Assembly (NCBI GenBank): GCA_025455945.1
Contig: JALOLN010000027.1
Span: forward strand, 1 to 16,389
DNA length: 16,389 bases
Origin: Actinomycetes bacterium
Lineage (GTDB): Bacteria > Actinomycetota > Actinomycetes > Prado026
Direction of reading: 5' to 3'
Of this stretch, positions 1-9,611 are shown one piece after another. Position 1 is the stretch's first letter, and every line of letters starts with the position of its first letter. The notes under the pieces are model-generated. The model ran no database searches. It saw only the letters and a list, made by a program, of their open reading frames with translations, and was not told the DNA's origin. Made by a program: the position numbers and the translations under genes.

Positions 1-179
1 TCGAGGACGAGACCAACGGCCTGCTCACCTACGACCGCAGGGTCCTCAAGGTGCCCGAGGCGGTGGTCCGGCGGGTCACCGCGCAGCTGCGCCTGGAGCC
101 TGGCGCAGCAGCGCGCGCAGCTCGGGGTCGTCCATCGCCGGGTACACCAGGCCGCAGTCCTGCGGACCCGTCACGCTGA
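1..179 (+). CDS. C-terminal end of an unidentified protein (partial)
   Basis: An open frame enters from the left edge (first full codon at 3) and stops at TGA 177-179, leaving 58 residues. The first 32 codons, including GLLTYDRRVLKVPEAVV, have G or C at every third position, as expected for a real gene in this genome. After about position 98 the codon use drifts (GGT, CCA, ACA, AGT), so the tail may have been gained by loss of an earlier stop. I do not recognise the family. The end overlaps, tail to tail, a possible small minus-strand frame. The call rests on codon bias only. Confidence 0.4.
   Translation, partial: EDETNGLLTYDRRVLKVPEAVVRRVTAQLRLEPGAAARAARGRPSPGTPGRSPADPSR
76..174 (-). CDS. 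possible very small protein or C-terminal remnant
   Basis: This minus-strand frame continues in register after the TAG that ends the cysteine-rich ORF at 211. From a GTG at 174 it encodes about 32 residues, including DCGLVYPAMDDPELRALLR, and stops at TGA 78-76. Third positions are G or C through most of it, which suggests coding, but no ribosome binding site precedes the GTG. It could be a separate micro-protein, a decayed C-terminus, or chance in GC-rich DNA. Its end overlaps the plus-strand partial gene. No family is recognised. Confidence 0.2.
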   Translation of the reverse strand: MTGPQDCGLVYPAMDDPELRALLRQAPGAAAR

Positions 180-210
180 GCTGGCAGAGCGTGCCCGGCG
201 GAGGCGTCCG

Positions 211-324
211 CTAGCAGGAGCAGCGCTGCTCGACGGGCACCCCGGCGAGGACCTGCTGGACGTGCATCCCGCACCCCGAGTACGTGATCTTGTGGCACCT
301 GCGGCACCGGGCCGGGCTGCACAT
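211..324 (-). CDS. 37-residue cysteine-rich zinc-ribbon-like protein
   Basis: ATG at 324 is preceded, seven bases away, by a perfect AGGAGGT ribosome binding site (minus-strand reading of 338-332). The frame ends at TAG 213-211. The 37-residue product has cysteines at 2, 7, 10, 18, 35 and 37: an MCSP start, a CRRC pair, a GCGMHV centre and a terminal CSC. Short proteins of this layout (CxxC, GCGxHV, closing CxC) are, from memory, common in actinobacteria and of unknown function. Metal binding or a redox role is an inference. It lies 46 bases below the crotonase stop but has its own promoter, with a CsoR-type palindrome over the -10 box. An overlapping 97-residue frame starting with GTG at 322 is probably a shadow. 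Confidence 0.78.
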   Translation of the reverse strand: MCSPARCRRCHKITYSGCGMHVQQVLAGVPVEQRCSC

Positions 325-361
325 CAGCGGAACCTCCTGGGTGGACGTCGAGTAGGAGACC

Positions 362-367
362 AGTATA
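362..367 (-). promoter_or_regulatory. -10 box of the cysteine-rich ORF promoter
   Basis: On the minus strand this reads TATACT, a near-consensus sigma-70-type -10 box and conspicuous in such GC-rich DNA. Transcription would start near 355, giving a leader of about 30 bases that contains AGGAGGT. No good -35 is visible at 17 bases spacing (GCCGGG), which fits a promoter whose activity depends on regulation. The box overlaps the CsoR-type palindrome. Confidence 0.6.
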
Positions 368-380
368 CCCCTAGGGGTAT
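365..380. promoter_or_regulatory. CsoR-family-type operator palindrome
   Basis: ATACCCCTAGGGGTAT is a perfect 16-bp palindrome. The TACCCC/GGGGTA form matches the known operators of CsoR-type copper-sensing repressors and of their sulfur-sensing relatives (CstR). It covers the last base pairs of the -10 box for the cysteine-rich ORF, the position expected for repression. It also contains the TAG stop codon of the upstream crotonase gene, so that stop is locked inside the operator. Which CsoR paralogue binds, and whether the signal is Cu(I), persulfide or another, cannot be told. No csoR gene lies in the window. Confidence 0.75.
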
Positions 381-1158
381 GTGACCCGGCGGGTGGACAG
401 GTACCGGCTGCGCGCGGCTGCCGCCTCGGGGTCGGCGAGGCTCGTCAGGAGCAGGTCGGCGTCCCCGGCGGCGCCTGCGGTCGAGGCGAGCTCCTCCGCC
501 ACCGCGTTGACCTGCCGCTTCGTCGCCGTGAGGACCGCGGCCGGCCGGGACGCGACGAGGTGCGCCAGCTCGTCGGCGGCCGCCCCCAGGTCGGCCGGCG
601 GCACCACCCGGTTCAGCAGCCCCAGCCGATGCGCCTCCTCGGCGTCGACCTCCCGGCAGGTGAGCACGAGGTCCTTCGTCGCGGCGGGGCCGATCTCACG
701 GACCAGGCGGGGGACACCGCCCCAGCCCAGCGGGATCCCGAGGGCCGCCTCGGGCAGGGCGAAGCGGGCGTCGGCCGCGGCCACGCGCAGGTCGCAGCAG
801 CTGACGAGCACGACGCCGCCGCCGATGCAGGCGCCCTGCACGGCCGCCACCGTGACGGCGCGCATCCCGGTGACCGCCTCCGCCAGCAGGCGACCGAGGT
901 CGGCCGTCTCCCGCGGCGTCCGGCGCGCGTCGGCCAGCGCCGTCAGGTCGAAGCCGGCGCAGAACGCCCGACCGGCGCCGCTGACCACCACCACCCGGAC
1001 GTCAGGGGCGGCGTCGAACAGCTGCGCGGCGCGGACCAGCTCCTCGAACGTCGTCGGGTCGAGGGCGTTGAGCCGCTCGGGACGGTTCAGCCGCAGGCGG
1101 CCCACCGGCCCGGTGGCGTCGACCACCAGCCTGGTGAACGGTTCCGCGGCGCCGGTCA

Positions 1159-1159
<1 letters not shown>
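371..1159 (-). CDS. enoyl-CoA hydratase/isomerase family (crotonase fold) protein
   Basis: The 262-residue product has the usual length and the crotonase landmarks: an NRPERLNALD start of the fold, AFCAGFDL (oxyanion loop, residues 65-72), GACIGGGVVL (109-118), and ALPEAALGIPLGWGG with the first catalytic glutamate at E137. The second catalytic position, Glu164 of rat mitochondrial hydratase, aligns with D163 here, so simple hydratase activity is not certain; isomerase or another acyl-CoA reaction is possible. The substrate is unknown. ATG at 1159 overlaps the stop of the glucosidase gene (TGATG), which implies translational coupling. It is the last gene of a leftward operon, and its TAG stop lies inside the downstream CsoR-type palindrome. 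Confidence 0.88.
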
Positions 1160-3897
<2,738 letters not shown>

Positions 3898-3901
3898 GGG
3901 G

Positions 3902-4918
3902 TCATTCTGTGGGCTTCGGCCTGGTGCACACCACCGCTTCCGGGCGGCACAGGTACGCGCCCCCGTCGACGAGCTCGACGTTCAGCTCGGCACCGCCGAG
4001 ACCCTCGATGTTCATCAGCCGGCGCAGCGCCCCGGGCTCCGGGGCGGGGGCGGGGCCGATGGCCACGACGTAGACGGCGCCGGCTTTGGCCTCCAGCGAC
4101 TCGACCTGCCAGCCCGAGGCGCCCGCCCAGCGCTTCGCCACGGGGAGGGTCTGCGCCGCCAGCGACTGGTCGGCCGCGACCGCCGCGCTGCCCGCGGCCA
4201 GCGGGATCGTGACCACGACGACGAGGGCGACGACGGCCAGCAGGGTGCGTCCGGTGAGGACGCCGACGCCGAGCCCGGCAGACCGGGCCACCTCGCGGAC
4301 CCGGTAGCCGAGCAGCACCGCCGTTCCGGTGGCGACGATCGCGGCCACGTTGGTGCCGAAGAGCAGCGCGGCGCCCGTCGCGGCCTGGTAGTCGCCCACC
4401 TCGAGCAGCAGCCCGACGACGGCGAGCGGTGGCACCAGCGAGATCGCGATGGCGACGCCGGGCAGGGTGTCGGAGATGTCCGAGCGGACCAGCGCGAAGG
4501 CGCCGACAGTCCCGGTGGCCAGTGCCGCGACGAGGTCGATGAGCCGTGGGCTGATCCGTGCGGCGACCTGGGTGTTGGACGCGAAACCGTCGGGGGTCGA
4601 GATGGCCAGGCCCATGGCGAACGCGATGCCGACGACCGCCAGCGCACCGCCGAGCACGTAGCCGACGCTGAGCAGCAGGTGGCGGCGGTCGGCCATGACG
4701 ACGGCGAGGGCGGTGCCGAGGATCGGGGTCATCAGCGGGGCCACGATCATCGCTCCGATGACGGTGGCCGTGGAGTCAGCTATCACCCCGGCGGTGGCGA
4801 TGACGGCGGCGAGGACGAGCAGCGTCCAGAACTTCGTGGACTTGCGGCCCCGCCAGGGCCCGTCGATGTACAGCGCGTCGGTCATCCGCGCGACGTCGGC
4901 TGCGGTCACCGGGTTCAT
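3902..4918 (-). CDS. DUF389 family integral membrane protein
   Basis: The protein (338 residues from ATG 4918) carries the DUF389 hallmark ADSTATVIGAMIVAPLMTPI near residues 46-65, followed by about five more hydrophobic segments and a polar C-terminal region of roughly 85 residues with a cysteine pair close to the end (CRPEAVVC). The function of the family is not established. ATG 4918 is preferred over ATG 4927 and ATG 4975. It lies seven bases after a CAGGAT -10-like box, which suits a leaderless transcript, and 4975 would put the inverted repeat inside the coding sequence. It is the first gene of the operon with the glucosidase and crotonase and diverges from the methylcrotonyl-CoA carboxylase operon. 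Confidence 0.85.
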   Translation of the reverse strand: MNPVTAADVARMTDALYIDGPWRGRKSTKFWTLLVLAAVIATAGVIADSTATVIGAMIVAPLMTPILGTALAVVMADRRHLLLSVGYVLGGALAVVGIAFAMGLAISTPDGFASNTQVAARISPRLIDLVAALATGTVGAFALVRSDISDTLPGVAIAISLVPPLAVVGLLLEVGDYQAATGAALLFGTNVAAIVATGTAVLLGYRVREVARSAGLGVGVLTGRTLLAVVALVVVVTIPLAAGSAAVAADQSLAAQTLPVAKRWAGASGWQVESLEAKAGAVYVVAIGPAPAPEPGALRRLMNIEGLGGAELNVELVDGGAYLCRPEAVVCTRPKPTE

Positions 4919-4925
4919 GGGCGCC

Positions 4926-4931
4926 ATCCTG
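4926..4931 (-). promoter_or_regulatory. possible -10 box for the DUF389 operon
   Basis: The minus strand reads CAGGAT, then seven bases, then ATG 4918, so the message would begin at or very near the start codon. The match is modest. No clear -35 is seen; the inverted repeat at 4938-4977 occupies that region. Confidence 0.35.
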
Positions 4932-4932
4932 C

Positions 4933-4977
4933 CGTGGCGGTGACGATGTGGCCGCCAAGGTGGCCACATCGTCACCG
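4933..4977. repeat. inverted repeat in divergent promoter region
   Basis: Arms 4938-4953 (CGGTGACGATGTGGCC) and 4962-4977 are perfect 16-bp reverse complements around an 8-base loop. The first 20 bases, 4933-4952, read CGTGGCGGTGACGATGTGGC and occur again, identical, at 15661-15680. The element sits between two divergent genes, so it is not a terminator. Seen in the gene direction, GCCACATCGTCACCG lies 23 bases before mccB and 19 bases before DUF389. It may be an operator or a dispersed intergenic repeat. Confidence 0.85.
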
Positions 4978-4988
4978 TTACGCGGGCC

Positions 4989-4994
4989 TAGCAT
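4989..4994 (+). promoter_or_regulatory. mccB: -10 box of a probably leaderless mccB transcript
   Basis: TAGCAT fits the actinobacterial TANNNT -10 pattern and ends six bases before GTG 5001, so transcription would start on the start codon. No convincing Shine-Dalgarno is present. The -35 position falls within the right arm of the inverted repeat (ACATCG at 17 bases spacing), a poor -35 match, so an activator or another sigma factor may be involved. Confidence 0.45.
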
Positions 4995-5000
4995 GGGGTC

Positions 5001-6620
5001 GTGGTCGTCGCCCCCCCGGTCCTGCCGACCCGGATCGACCCGTCCGCGGCGGCGTTCCGGACCGCCGACGAGGAGAACCGCTCGCTCGCCGCCGACCTGC
5101 GCCGGCACCTCGCCGCCGCCGCGCGCGGTGGCCCGGAGCAGGCCCGGGCCAGGCACACCGCCCGCGGCAAGCTGCTGCCCCGCCGCCGCATCGACGACCT
5201 GCTCGACGCCGGGTCGCCCTTCCTCGAGCTGTCCCCCCTGGCCGCCCACGACCTGTACAGCGGGGAGGCTCCCGGCGCCGGCATCATCACGGGGGTCGGC
5301 CGCGTCTCGGGCCGGGAGTGCCTGGTCGTGGCGAACGACGCCACGGTCAAGGGCGGGACGTACTACCCGCTCACCGTGAAGAAGCACCTGCGTGCCCAGG
5401 AGGTGGCGCTGCAGAACCGCCTGCCCTGCGTGTACCTCGTCGACTCCGGCGGGGCGTTCCTGCCGCTGCAGGACGAGGTCTTCCCCGACAGGGACCACTT
5501 CGGCCGCATCTTCTACAACCAGGCGACGATGTCCGCGCAGGGCATCCCGCAGATCGCCGCGGTGCTCGGCTCGTGCACCGCGGGCGGGGCCTACGTGCCC
5601 GCGATGAGCGACGAGGCCGTCATCGTGCGCAACCAGGGGACGATCTTCCTCGGGGGGCCGCCGCTGGTGAAGGCGGCGACGGGGGAGGTCGTCACCGCGG
5701 AGGAGCTCGGTGGCGGCGAGCTGCACTCCCGGGTCTCCGGGGTCACCGACCACCTCGCCGAGAACGACGCGCACGCGCTGCAGATCGTCCGCGAGATCGT
5801 GTCGACGCTCGGCCCCCGGACCCCGCCGCCGTGGCCCGTGGCGCCGACGGACGAGCCCGCCTACCCGGTCGAGGACCTGTACGGCGTCGTCCCGCCGGAC
5901 ACCCGGACGCCGTACGACGTCCGGGAGGTCATCGCCCGGCTCGTCGACGGCAGCCGCTTCCTGGAGTTCAAGGCCGAGTACGGGACGACGCTCGTCACCG
6001 GGACCGCCCGGATCCACGGCCACCCGGTGGGGATCGTCGCCAACAACGGCATCCTGTTCTCCGAAGCCGCGCTCAAGGGCGCCCACTTCATCGAGCTGTG
6101 CGACCAACGGACGATCCCGCTGCTGTTCCTGCAGAACATCTCCGGCTTCATGGTGGGCCGCGACTACGAGGCGGGCGGCATCGCCAAGCACGGCGCGAAG
6201 ATGGTCACCGCGGTCGCCTGCGCGCGGGTGCCCAAGCTCACCGTCGTCATCGGGGGGTCGTTCGGCGCCGGCAACTACTCGATGTGCGGGCGGGCCTACT
6301 CGCCGCGCTTCCTGTGGACCTGGCCCAACGCCCGGATCTCCGTCATGGGGGGCGAGCAGGCGGCCTCGGTGCTGGCCACCGTCCGCCGTGAGCAGATCGA
6401 GGCGCGCGGGCAGGAGTGGTCCGCCGACGCCGAGGAGGAGTTCAAGGCACCGATCCGGGAGCAGTACGAGCGCGCCGGCAATCCGTACTACGCGACGGCG
6501 CGGCTCTGGGACGACGGCGTCATCGACCCGGCGGACACCAGGACCGTGCTCGGCCTGGCGCTGTCGGTCTGCGCGAACGCCCCGGTGCCCCCGGTGTCCT
6601 ACGGCGTCTTCCGGATGTGA
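5001..6620 (+). CDS. mccB: methylcrotonyl-CoA carboxylase, carboxyltransferase (beta) subunit
   Basis: This 539-residue carboxyltransferase transfers CO2 from carboxybiotin to 3-methylcrotonyl-CoA in leucine breakdown. Features typical of the MCC beta branch rather than propionyl-CoA carboxylase are seen: the RHTARGKLLPRRRIDDLLD entry motif, GSCTAGGAYVPAMSDEAVIV, IFLGGPPLVKAATGE, and NISGFMVGRDYEAGGIAKHG in the C-terminal half. Length is normal. GTG 5001 is chosen because it lies six bases past a TAGCAT box; an ATG at 4993 is out of frame. The gene is followed after seven bases by mccA, then by the HMG-CoA lyase gene, which supports the leucine assignment. No regulator gene adjoins the operon. 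Confidence 0.93.
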   Translation: MVVAPPVLPTRIDPSAAAFRTADEENRSLAADLRRHLAAAARGGPEQARARHTARGKLLPRRRIDDLLDAGSPFLELSPLAAHDLYSGEAPGAGIITGVGRVSGRECLVVANDATVKGGTYYPLTVKKHLRAQEVALQNRLPCVYLVDSGGAFLPLQDEVFPDRDHFGRIFYNQATMSAQGIPQIAAVLGSCTAGGAYVPAMSDEAVIVRNQGTIFLGGPPLVKAATGEVVTAEELGGGELHSRVSGVTDHLAENDAHALQIVREIVSTLGPRTPPPWPVAPTDEPAYPVEDLYGVVPPDTRTPYDVREVIARLVDGSRFLEFKAEYGTTLVTGTARIHGHPVGIVANNGILFSEAALKGAHFIELCDQRTIPLLFLQNISGFMVGRDYEAGGIAKHGAKMVTAVACARVPKLTVVIGGSFGAGNYSMCGRAYSPRFLWTWPNARISVMGGEQAASVLATVRREQIEARGQEWSADAEEEFKAPIREQYERAGNPYYATARLWDDGVIDPADTRTVLGLALSVCANAPVPPVSYGVFRM

Positions 6621-6627
6621 GGGCGAG

Positions 6628-8625
6628 ATGACGCGCCCGCTGTTCGGCACCGTCCTCGTCGCCAACCGGGGCGAGATCGCGGTGCGCGTCCTGCGCACGC
6701 TGCGCGCCCTGGGCATCCGGTCGGTTGCGGTCTTCAGTGACGTCGACGCCGGTGCCCGGCACGTGCGCGAGGCGGACGACGCAGTCCGCCTCGGCCCCGC
6801 CCCGGCGGCCGAGAGCTACCTGTCGATCGAGCGGGTGCTGGACGCCGCGCTGCGCAGCGGCGCCGAGGCGGTCCACCCGGGGTACGGCTTCCTCTCCGAG
6901 AACGTCGAGTTCGCGCGCGCCTGCGCGAAGGCGGGGCTGGTGTTCGTCGGCCCACCGGTCGCCGCCATCGAGGCGATGGGCGACAAGATCCGGGCCAAGC
7001 GCACGGTGGAGGCGGCGGGCGTCCCCGTCGTCCCCGGCCGGCACGAGCCGGGGCTCTCCGACGAGGACGTCGTGGCAGCGGCACGGACGATCGGGTTCCC
7101 GGTGCTGCTGAAGCCGTCGGCGGGCGGCGGCGGCAAGGGCATGCGCCGGGTGGCCGAGGCCGCGGACCTGCCCGCCGCGCTGGTCTCGGCCCGCCGCGAG
7201 GCGCGGGGGGCGTTCGGCGACGACGCCCTGCTCGTGGAGCGCTGGGTGGAGCGGCCGCGGCACATCGAGATCCAGGTGCTCGCCGACCTGCACGGTGCCG
7301 TGGTCCACCTCGGCGAGCGGGAGTGCAGCCTGCAGCGCCGCCACCAGAAGGTCGTCGAGGAGGCGCCGTCGCCGCTGATCGACGGGGCCACCCGGGCACG
7401 GATGGGCGCCGCGGCGGTCGACGTGGCCCGCTCGGTCGGCTACGCCGGCGCGGGCACCGTGGAGTTCATCGTGTCCGGGGAGCGCCCGGACGAGTTCTTC
7501 TTCCTGGAGATGAACACCCGGCTGCAGGTCGAGCACCCGGTCACCGAGCTGGTCACCGGGCTGGACCTCGTCGAGCTCCAGCTGCGGGTCGCCGCCGGTG
7601 AGCCGCTGCCGCTCGGCCAGGACGACGTCCACCTCGACGGCCACGCCGTGGAGGCCCGGGTGTACGCCGAGGACCCCGGCCGCGGCTTCCTGCCCACCGG
7701 TGGCCGGGTGCTGCTGCTGCGCGAGCCCCGCGGGGTCGGCGTGCGGGTGGACTCCGGTGTGCAGGAGGGGGACGTCGTCGGCAGCGACTACGACCCCATG
7801 CTGGCCAAGGTGGTGGCATGGGCCCCGGACCGGGCGTCGGCCCTGCGGCGTCTCGACGGCGCGCTGCGCCAGACGGTGCTGCTCGGGGTCGGCACGAACG
7901 TCGCGTTCCTGCGCAGCCTGCTCGCCGACGAGGACGTGCAGGCCGGTCGGCTGGACACCGGGCTGGTCGAGCGGCTCGGCGCCGCCCACCCGGGCCGGGT
8001 CCCCGACCACGTGCTCGTGGCGGCAGCCCTCGACCGGCTGCTGGAGATCACCCCGGCCGGTGCGGTCGTGGACCCGTGGGACGTGCCGTCCGGCTGGCGG
8101 CCGGGTGGCCGCGCCTGGGCCTCGTGGCGGATCCGCGCCGGGGCGGGCGAGCCGGTGGACGTCGCCGTCCAGGGCCGGCCGGAGCGCGCCCTGGTCGCTG
8201 TGGGCGCGGCCGAGCCGGTCCCGGCGGCGGTGTGGGTCGACCGGGGTGAGCTGGTCGTCACGATGGCCGGGGAGACCCGGCGCTACGCCCGCGCCGCCGC
8301 GGGGGGCACGGTCTGGTTCGCGGCCGACGGGCAGACCTGGGCGCTGGCCGAGGAGGACCGGCTCAGCGCCGACCGGTCCGCGGGGACCGGCGGGGCGGGC
8401 GGCCCGGTGCGCAGCCCGATGCCGGGGGTCGTCATCGCGGTCGCGGCCACGGCCGGGGACCGGGTGCGCACCGGTCAGCCGCTGGTGACGGTCGAGGCGA
8501 TGAAGATGGAGCACACCCTGGCCGCACCCGTCGACGGCACCGTCACGGAGGTCAGGGTCCGGGTCGGCCAGCAGGTGCGCATGGACGAGGTCCTGGCCGT
8601 CGTCACGGTGGGGGAGGCCCCATGA
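6628..8625 (+). CDS. mccA: methylcrotonyl-CoA carboxylase, biotin carboxylase/biotin carrier (alpha) subunit
   Basis: The 665-residue protein joins a biotin carboxylase domain (about 1-450) to a linker and a C-terminal biotin carrier domain (about 590-665). Seen motifs are LVANRGEIAVRV at the start, HPGYGFLSEN, the glycine-rich ATP-grasp loop KPSAGGGGKGMR, FFLEMNTRLQVEHPVTE, and EAMKMEH with the biotin-accepting lysine at K626. It carboxylates its own biotin with ATP and bicarbonate and hands CO2 to the beta subunit. ATG 6628 has only a weak ribosome binding site (GAGGGCGAG) after the mccB stop, so coupling is likely. The stop overlaps the start of the next gene (ATGA at 8622). Neighbours decide methylcrotonyl-CoA over other substrates. 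Confidence 0.93.
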   Translation: MTRPLFGTVLVANRGEIAVRVLRTLRALGIRSVAVFSDVDAGARHVREADDAVRLGPAPAAESYLSIERVLDAALRSGAEAVHPGYGFLSENVEFARACAKAGLVFVGPPVAAIEAMGDKIRAKRTVEAAGVPVVPGRHEPGLSDEDVVAAARTIGFPVLLKPSAGGGGKGMRRVAEAADLPAALVSARREARGAFGDDALLVERWVERPRHIEIQVLADLHGAVVHLGERECSLQRRHQKVVEEAPSPLIDGATRARMGAAAVDVARSVGYAGAGTVEFIVSGERPDEFFFLEMNTRLQVEHPVTELVTGLDLVELQLRVAAGEPLPLGQDDVHLDGHAVEARVYAEDPGRGFLPTGGRVLLLREPRGVGVRVDSGVQEGDVVGSDYDPMLAKVVAWAPDRASALRRLDGALRQTVLLGVGTNVAFLRSLLADEDVQAGRLDTGLVERLGAAHPGRVPDHVLVAAALDRLLEITPAGAVVDPWDVPSGWRPGGRAWASWRIRAGAGEPVDVAVQGRPERALVAVGAAEPVPAAVWVDRGELVVTMAGETRRYARAAAGGTVWFAADGQTWALAEEDRLSADRSAGTGGAGGPVRSPMPGVVIAVAATAGDRVRTGQPLVTVEAMKMEHTLAAPVDGTVTEVRVRVGQQVRMDEVLAVVTVGEAP

Positions 8626-9554
8626 CCCTCCGCTCGCCGCAGCGGGAGCCGCTGCCGGGCCTGCCGCCCGAGGTGGTCGTCTGGGAGGTCGGCCCGCGGG
8701 ACGGGCTGCAGAACGAGCCCGGGCTCGTCCCCACCGAGGCCAAGCGCGAGCTCGTCGAGCGGCTCGTCGCCGCGGGGCTGCCGGTCGTCGAGGTGACCAG
8801 CTTCGTGCGCCCCGAGTGGGTGCCGCAGCTCGCCGACGCCGCCGAGGTGCTGGCCGGCCTGCACCGCCGGGACGGCGTGCGCTACCCCGTCCTGGTCCCC
8901 AACGAGCGGGGGCTGGTCCGTGCGCTGGACTGCGGCGTCCGCGACGTGGCCGTCTTCGCCAGCGCCACCGAGTCCTTCGCGCGGCGCAACCTCAACCGTG
9001 GCCTGGACGAGCAGTACGCGATGCTCGCCCCCGTCGTCGCTGCGTCGCTGGCCGCGGGGGTCGGCGTCCGCGGCTACCTGTCGATGTGCTTCGGGGACCC
9101 GTGGGAGGGCCACGTCCCCGTCGACCAGGTTGTCCGGGCCGTGGCCCGGCTGCTCGAGCTCGGCTGCTCCGAGGTGTCGCTGGGCGACACGATCGGGGTG
9201 GGGACGCCCGGGCACGTGCGGACACTGCTCGGCGGGCTGTCGGCCGCGGGCGTGGACCTCGACGTCGTCGGCGTCCACTTCCACGACACCTACGGGCAGG
9301 CCCTGGCCAACACGCTGGCTGCCCTCGAGGCGGGGGTGCGGACCGTCGACTCCTCCGCCGGTGGTCTGGGCGGGTGCCCCTACGCGAAGTCGGCGACGGG
9401 AAACCTGGCGACCGAGGACCTGGTGTGGATGCTCGACGGCCTCGGGGTGCGGACCGGGGTCGACCTCGAGCGGCTGGTCGCCACGAGCAGCTGGCTCGCG
9501 GGGGTGCTCGGCCGGCCCAGCCCGTCCCGCGTCGTCCGGGCCCTGACCGGGTAG
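8622..9554 (+). CDS. mvaB: hydroxymethylglutaryl-CoA lyase
   Basis: The 310-residue TIM-barrel enzyme cleaves HMG-CoA to acetoacetate and acetyl-CoA, the last step of leucine breakdown. Key residues are in place: VGPRDGLQNE with R26 and D27, metal ligands H219 and H221 in HFHDTYG, and the signature GGLGGCPYAK with the catalytic cysteine at C252 and N261 further on. ATG 8622 overlaps the mccA stop, giving tight co-translation. The window lacks the isovaleryl-CoA dehydrogenase and a clear 3-methylglutaconyl-CoA hydratase that complete this pathway; the crotonase at 371-1159 is a possible but unproven substitute for the latter. It is the last gene of the operon, followed by 62 bases before the next gene. 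Confidence 0.93.
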   Translation: MTLRSPQREPLPGLPPEVVVWEVGPRDGLQNEPGLVPTEAKRELVERLVAAGLPVVEVTSFVRPEWVPQLADAAEVLAGLHRRDGVRYPVLVPNERGLVRALDCGVRDVAVFASATESFARRNLNRGLDEQYAMLAPVVAASLAAGVGVRGYLSMCFGDPWEGHVPVDQVVRAVARLLELGCSEVSLGDTIGVGTPGHVRTLLGGLSAAGVDLDVVGVHFHDTYGQALANTLAALEAGVRTVDSSAGGLGGCPYAKSATGNLATEDLVWMLDGLGVRTGVDLERLVATSSWLAGVLGRPSPSRVVRALTG

Positions 9555-9585
9555 GCGCCGGGACGGCGGGACCTTGGGCCCTGCC

Positions 9586-9606
9586 TGCGCCGCGGCCGCG
9601 GGCGCA
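9586..9606 (+). terminator. possible GC-rich stem-loop after the leucine operon
   Basis: TGCGCC (9586-9591) and GGCGCA (9601-9606) can pair around a self-complementary GCGGCCGC core. There is no T-run, so it would have to act as a U-less hairpin, if at all. In DNA this GC-rich such dyads are common. Confidence 0.25.
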
Positions 9607-9611
9607 CGCTT

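Noticed and set aside
29..322. 97-residue minus-strand frame from GTG 322
   Set aside because: It overlaps the cysteine-rich ORF in another frame, has no ribosome binding site at the right distance, and its composition (Ala, Arg, Pro, Gly) is that of a shadow frame.
365..380. Palindrome read as a transcription terminator of the crotonase operon
   Set aside because: The stem is only 8 bp with no loop and no T-run, whereas its sequence and overlap with a -10 box fit a CsoR-type operator better.
4919..4975. Longer DUF389 start at ATG 4975
   Set aside because: The added residues come from the inverted repeat (TMWPPWRPHRHRHG) and the same repeat-derived peptide appears at unrelated sites.
4938..4977. 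Inverted repeat as a terminator
   Set aside because: It lies between the 5' ends of divergent genes, where no transcript needs to end.
5710..6627. Upstream extension of the mccA frame by 306 residues
   Set aside because: The extension lies inside mccB in another frame and is Arg/Ser/Pro-rich; the conserved biotin carboxylase start matches ATG 6628.
4776..6716. 646-residue minus-strand frame opposite mccB
   Set aside because: It is a GC-bias shadow of mccB, rich in Arg, Gly, His and Asp, with no recognisable domain.
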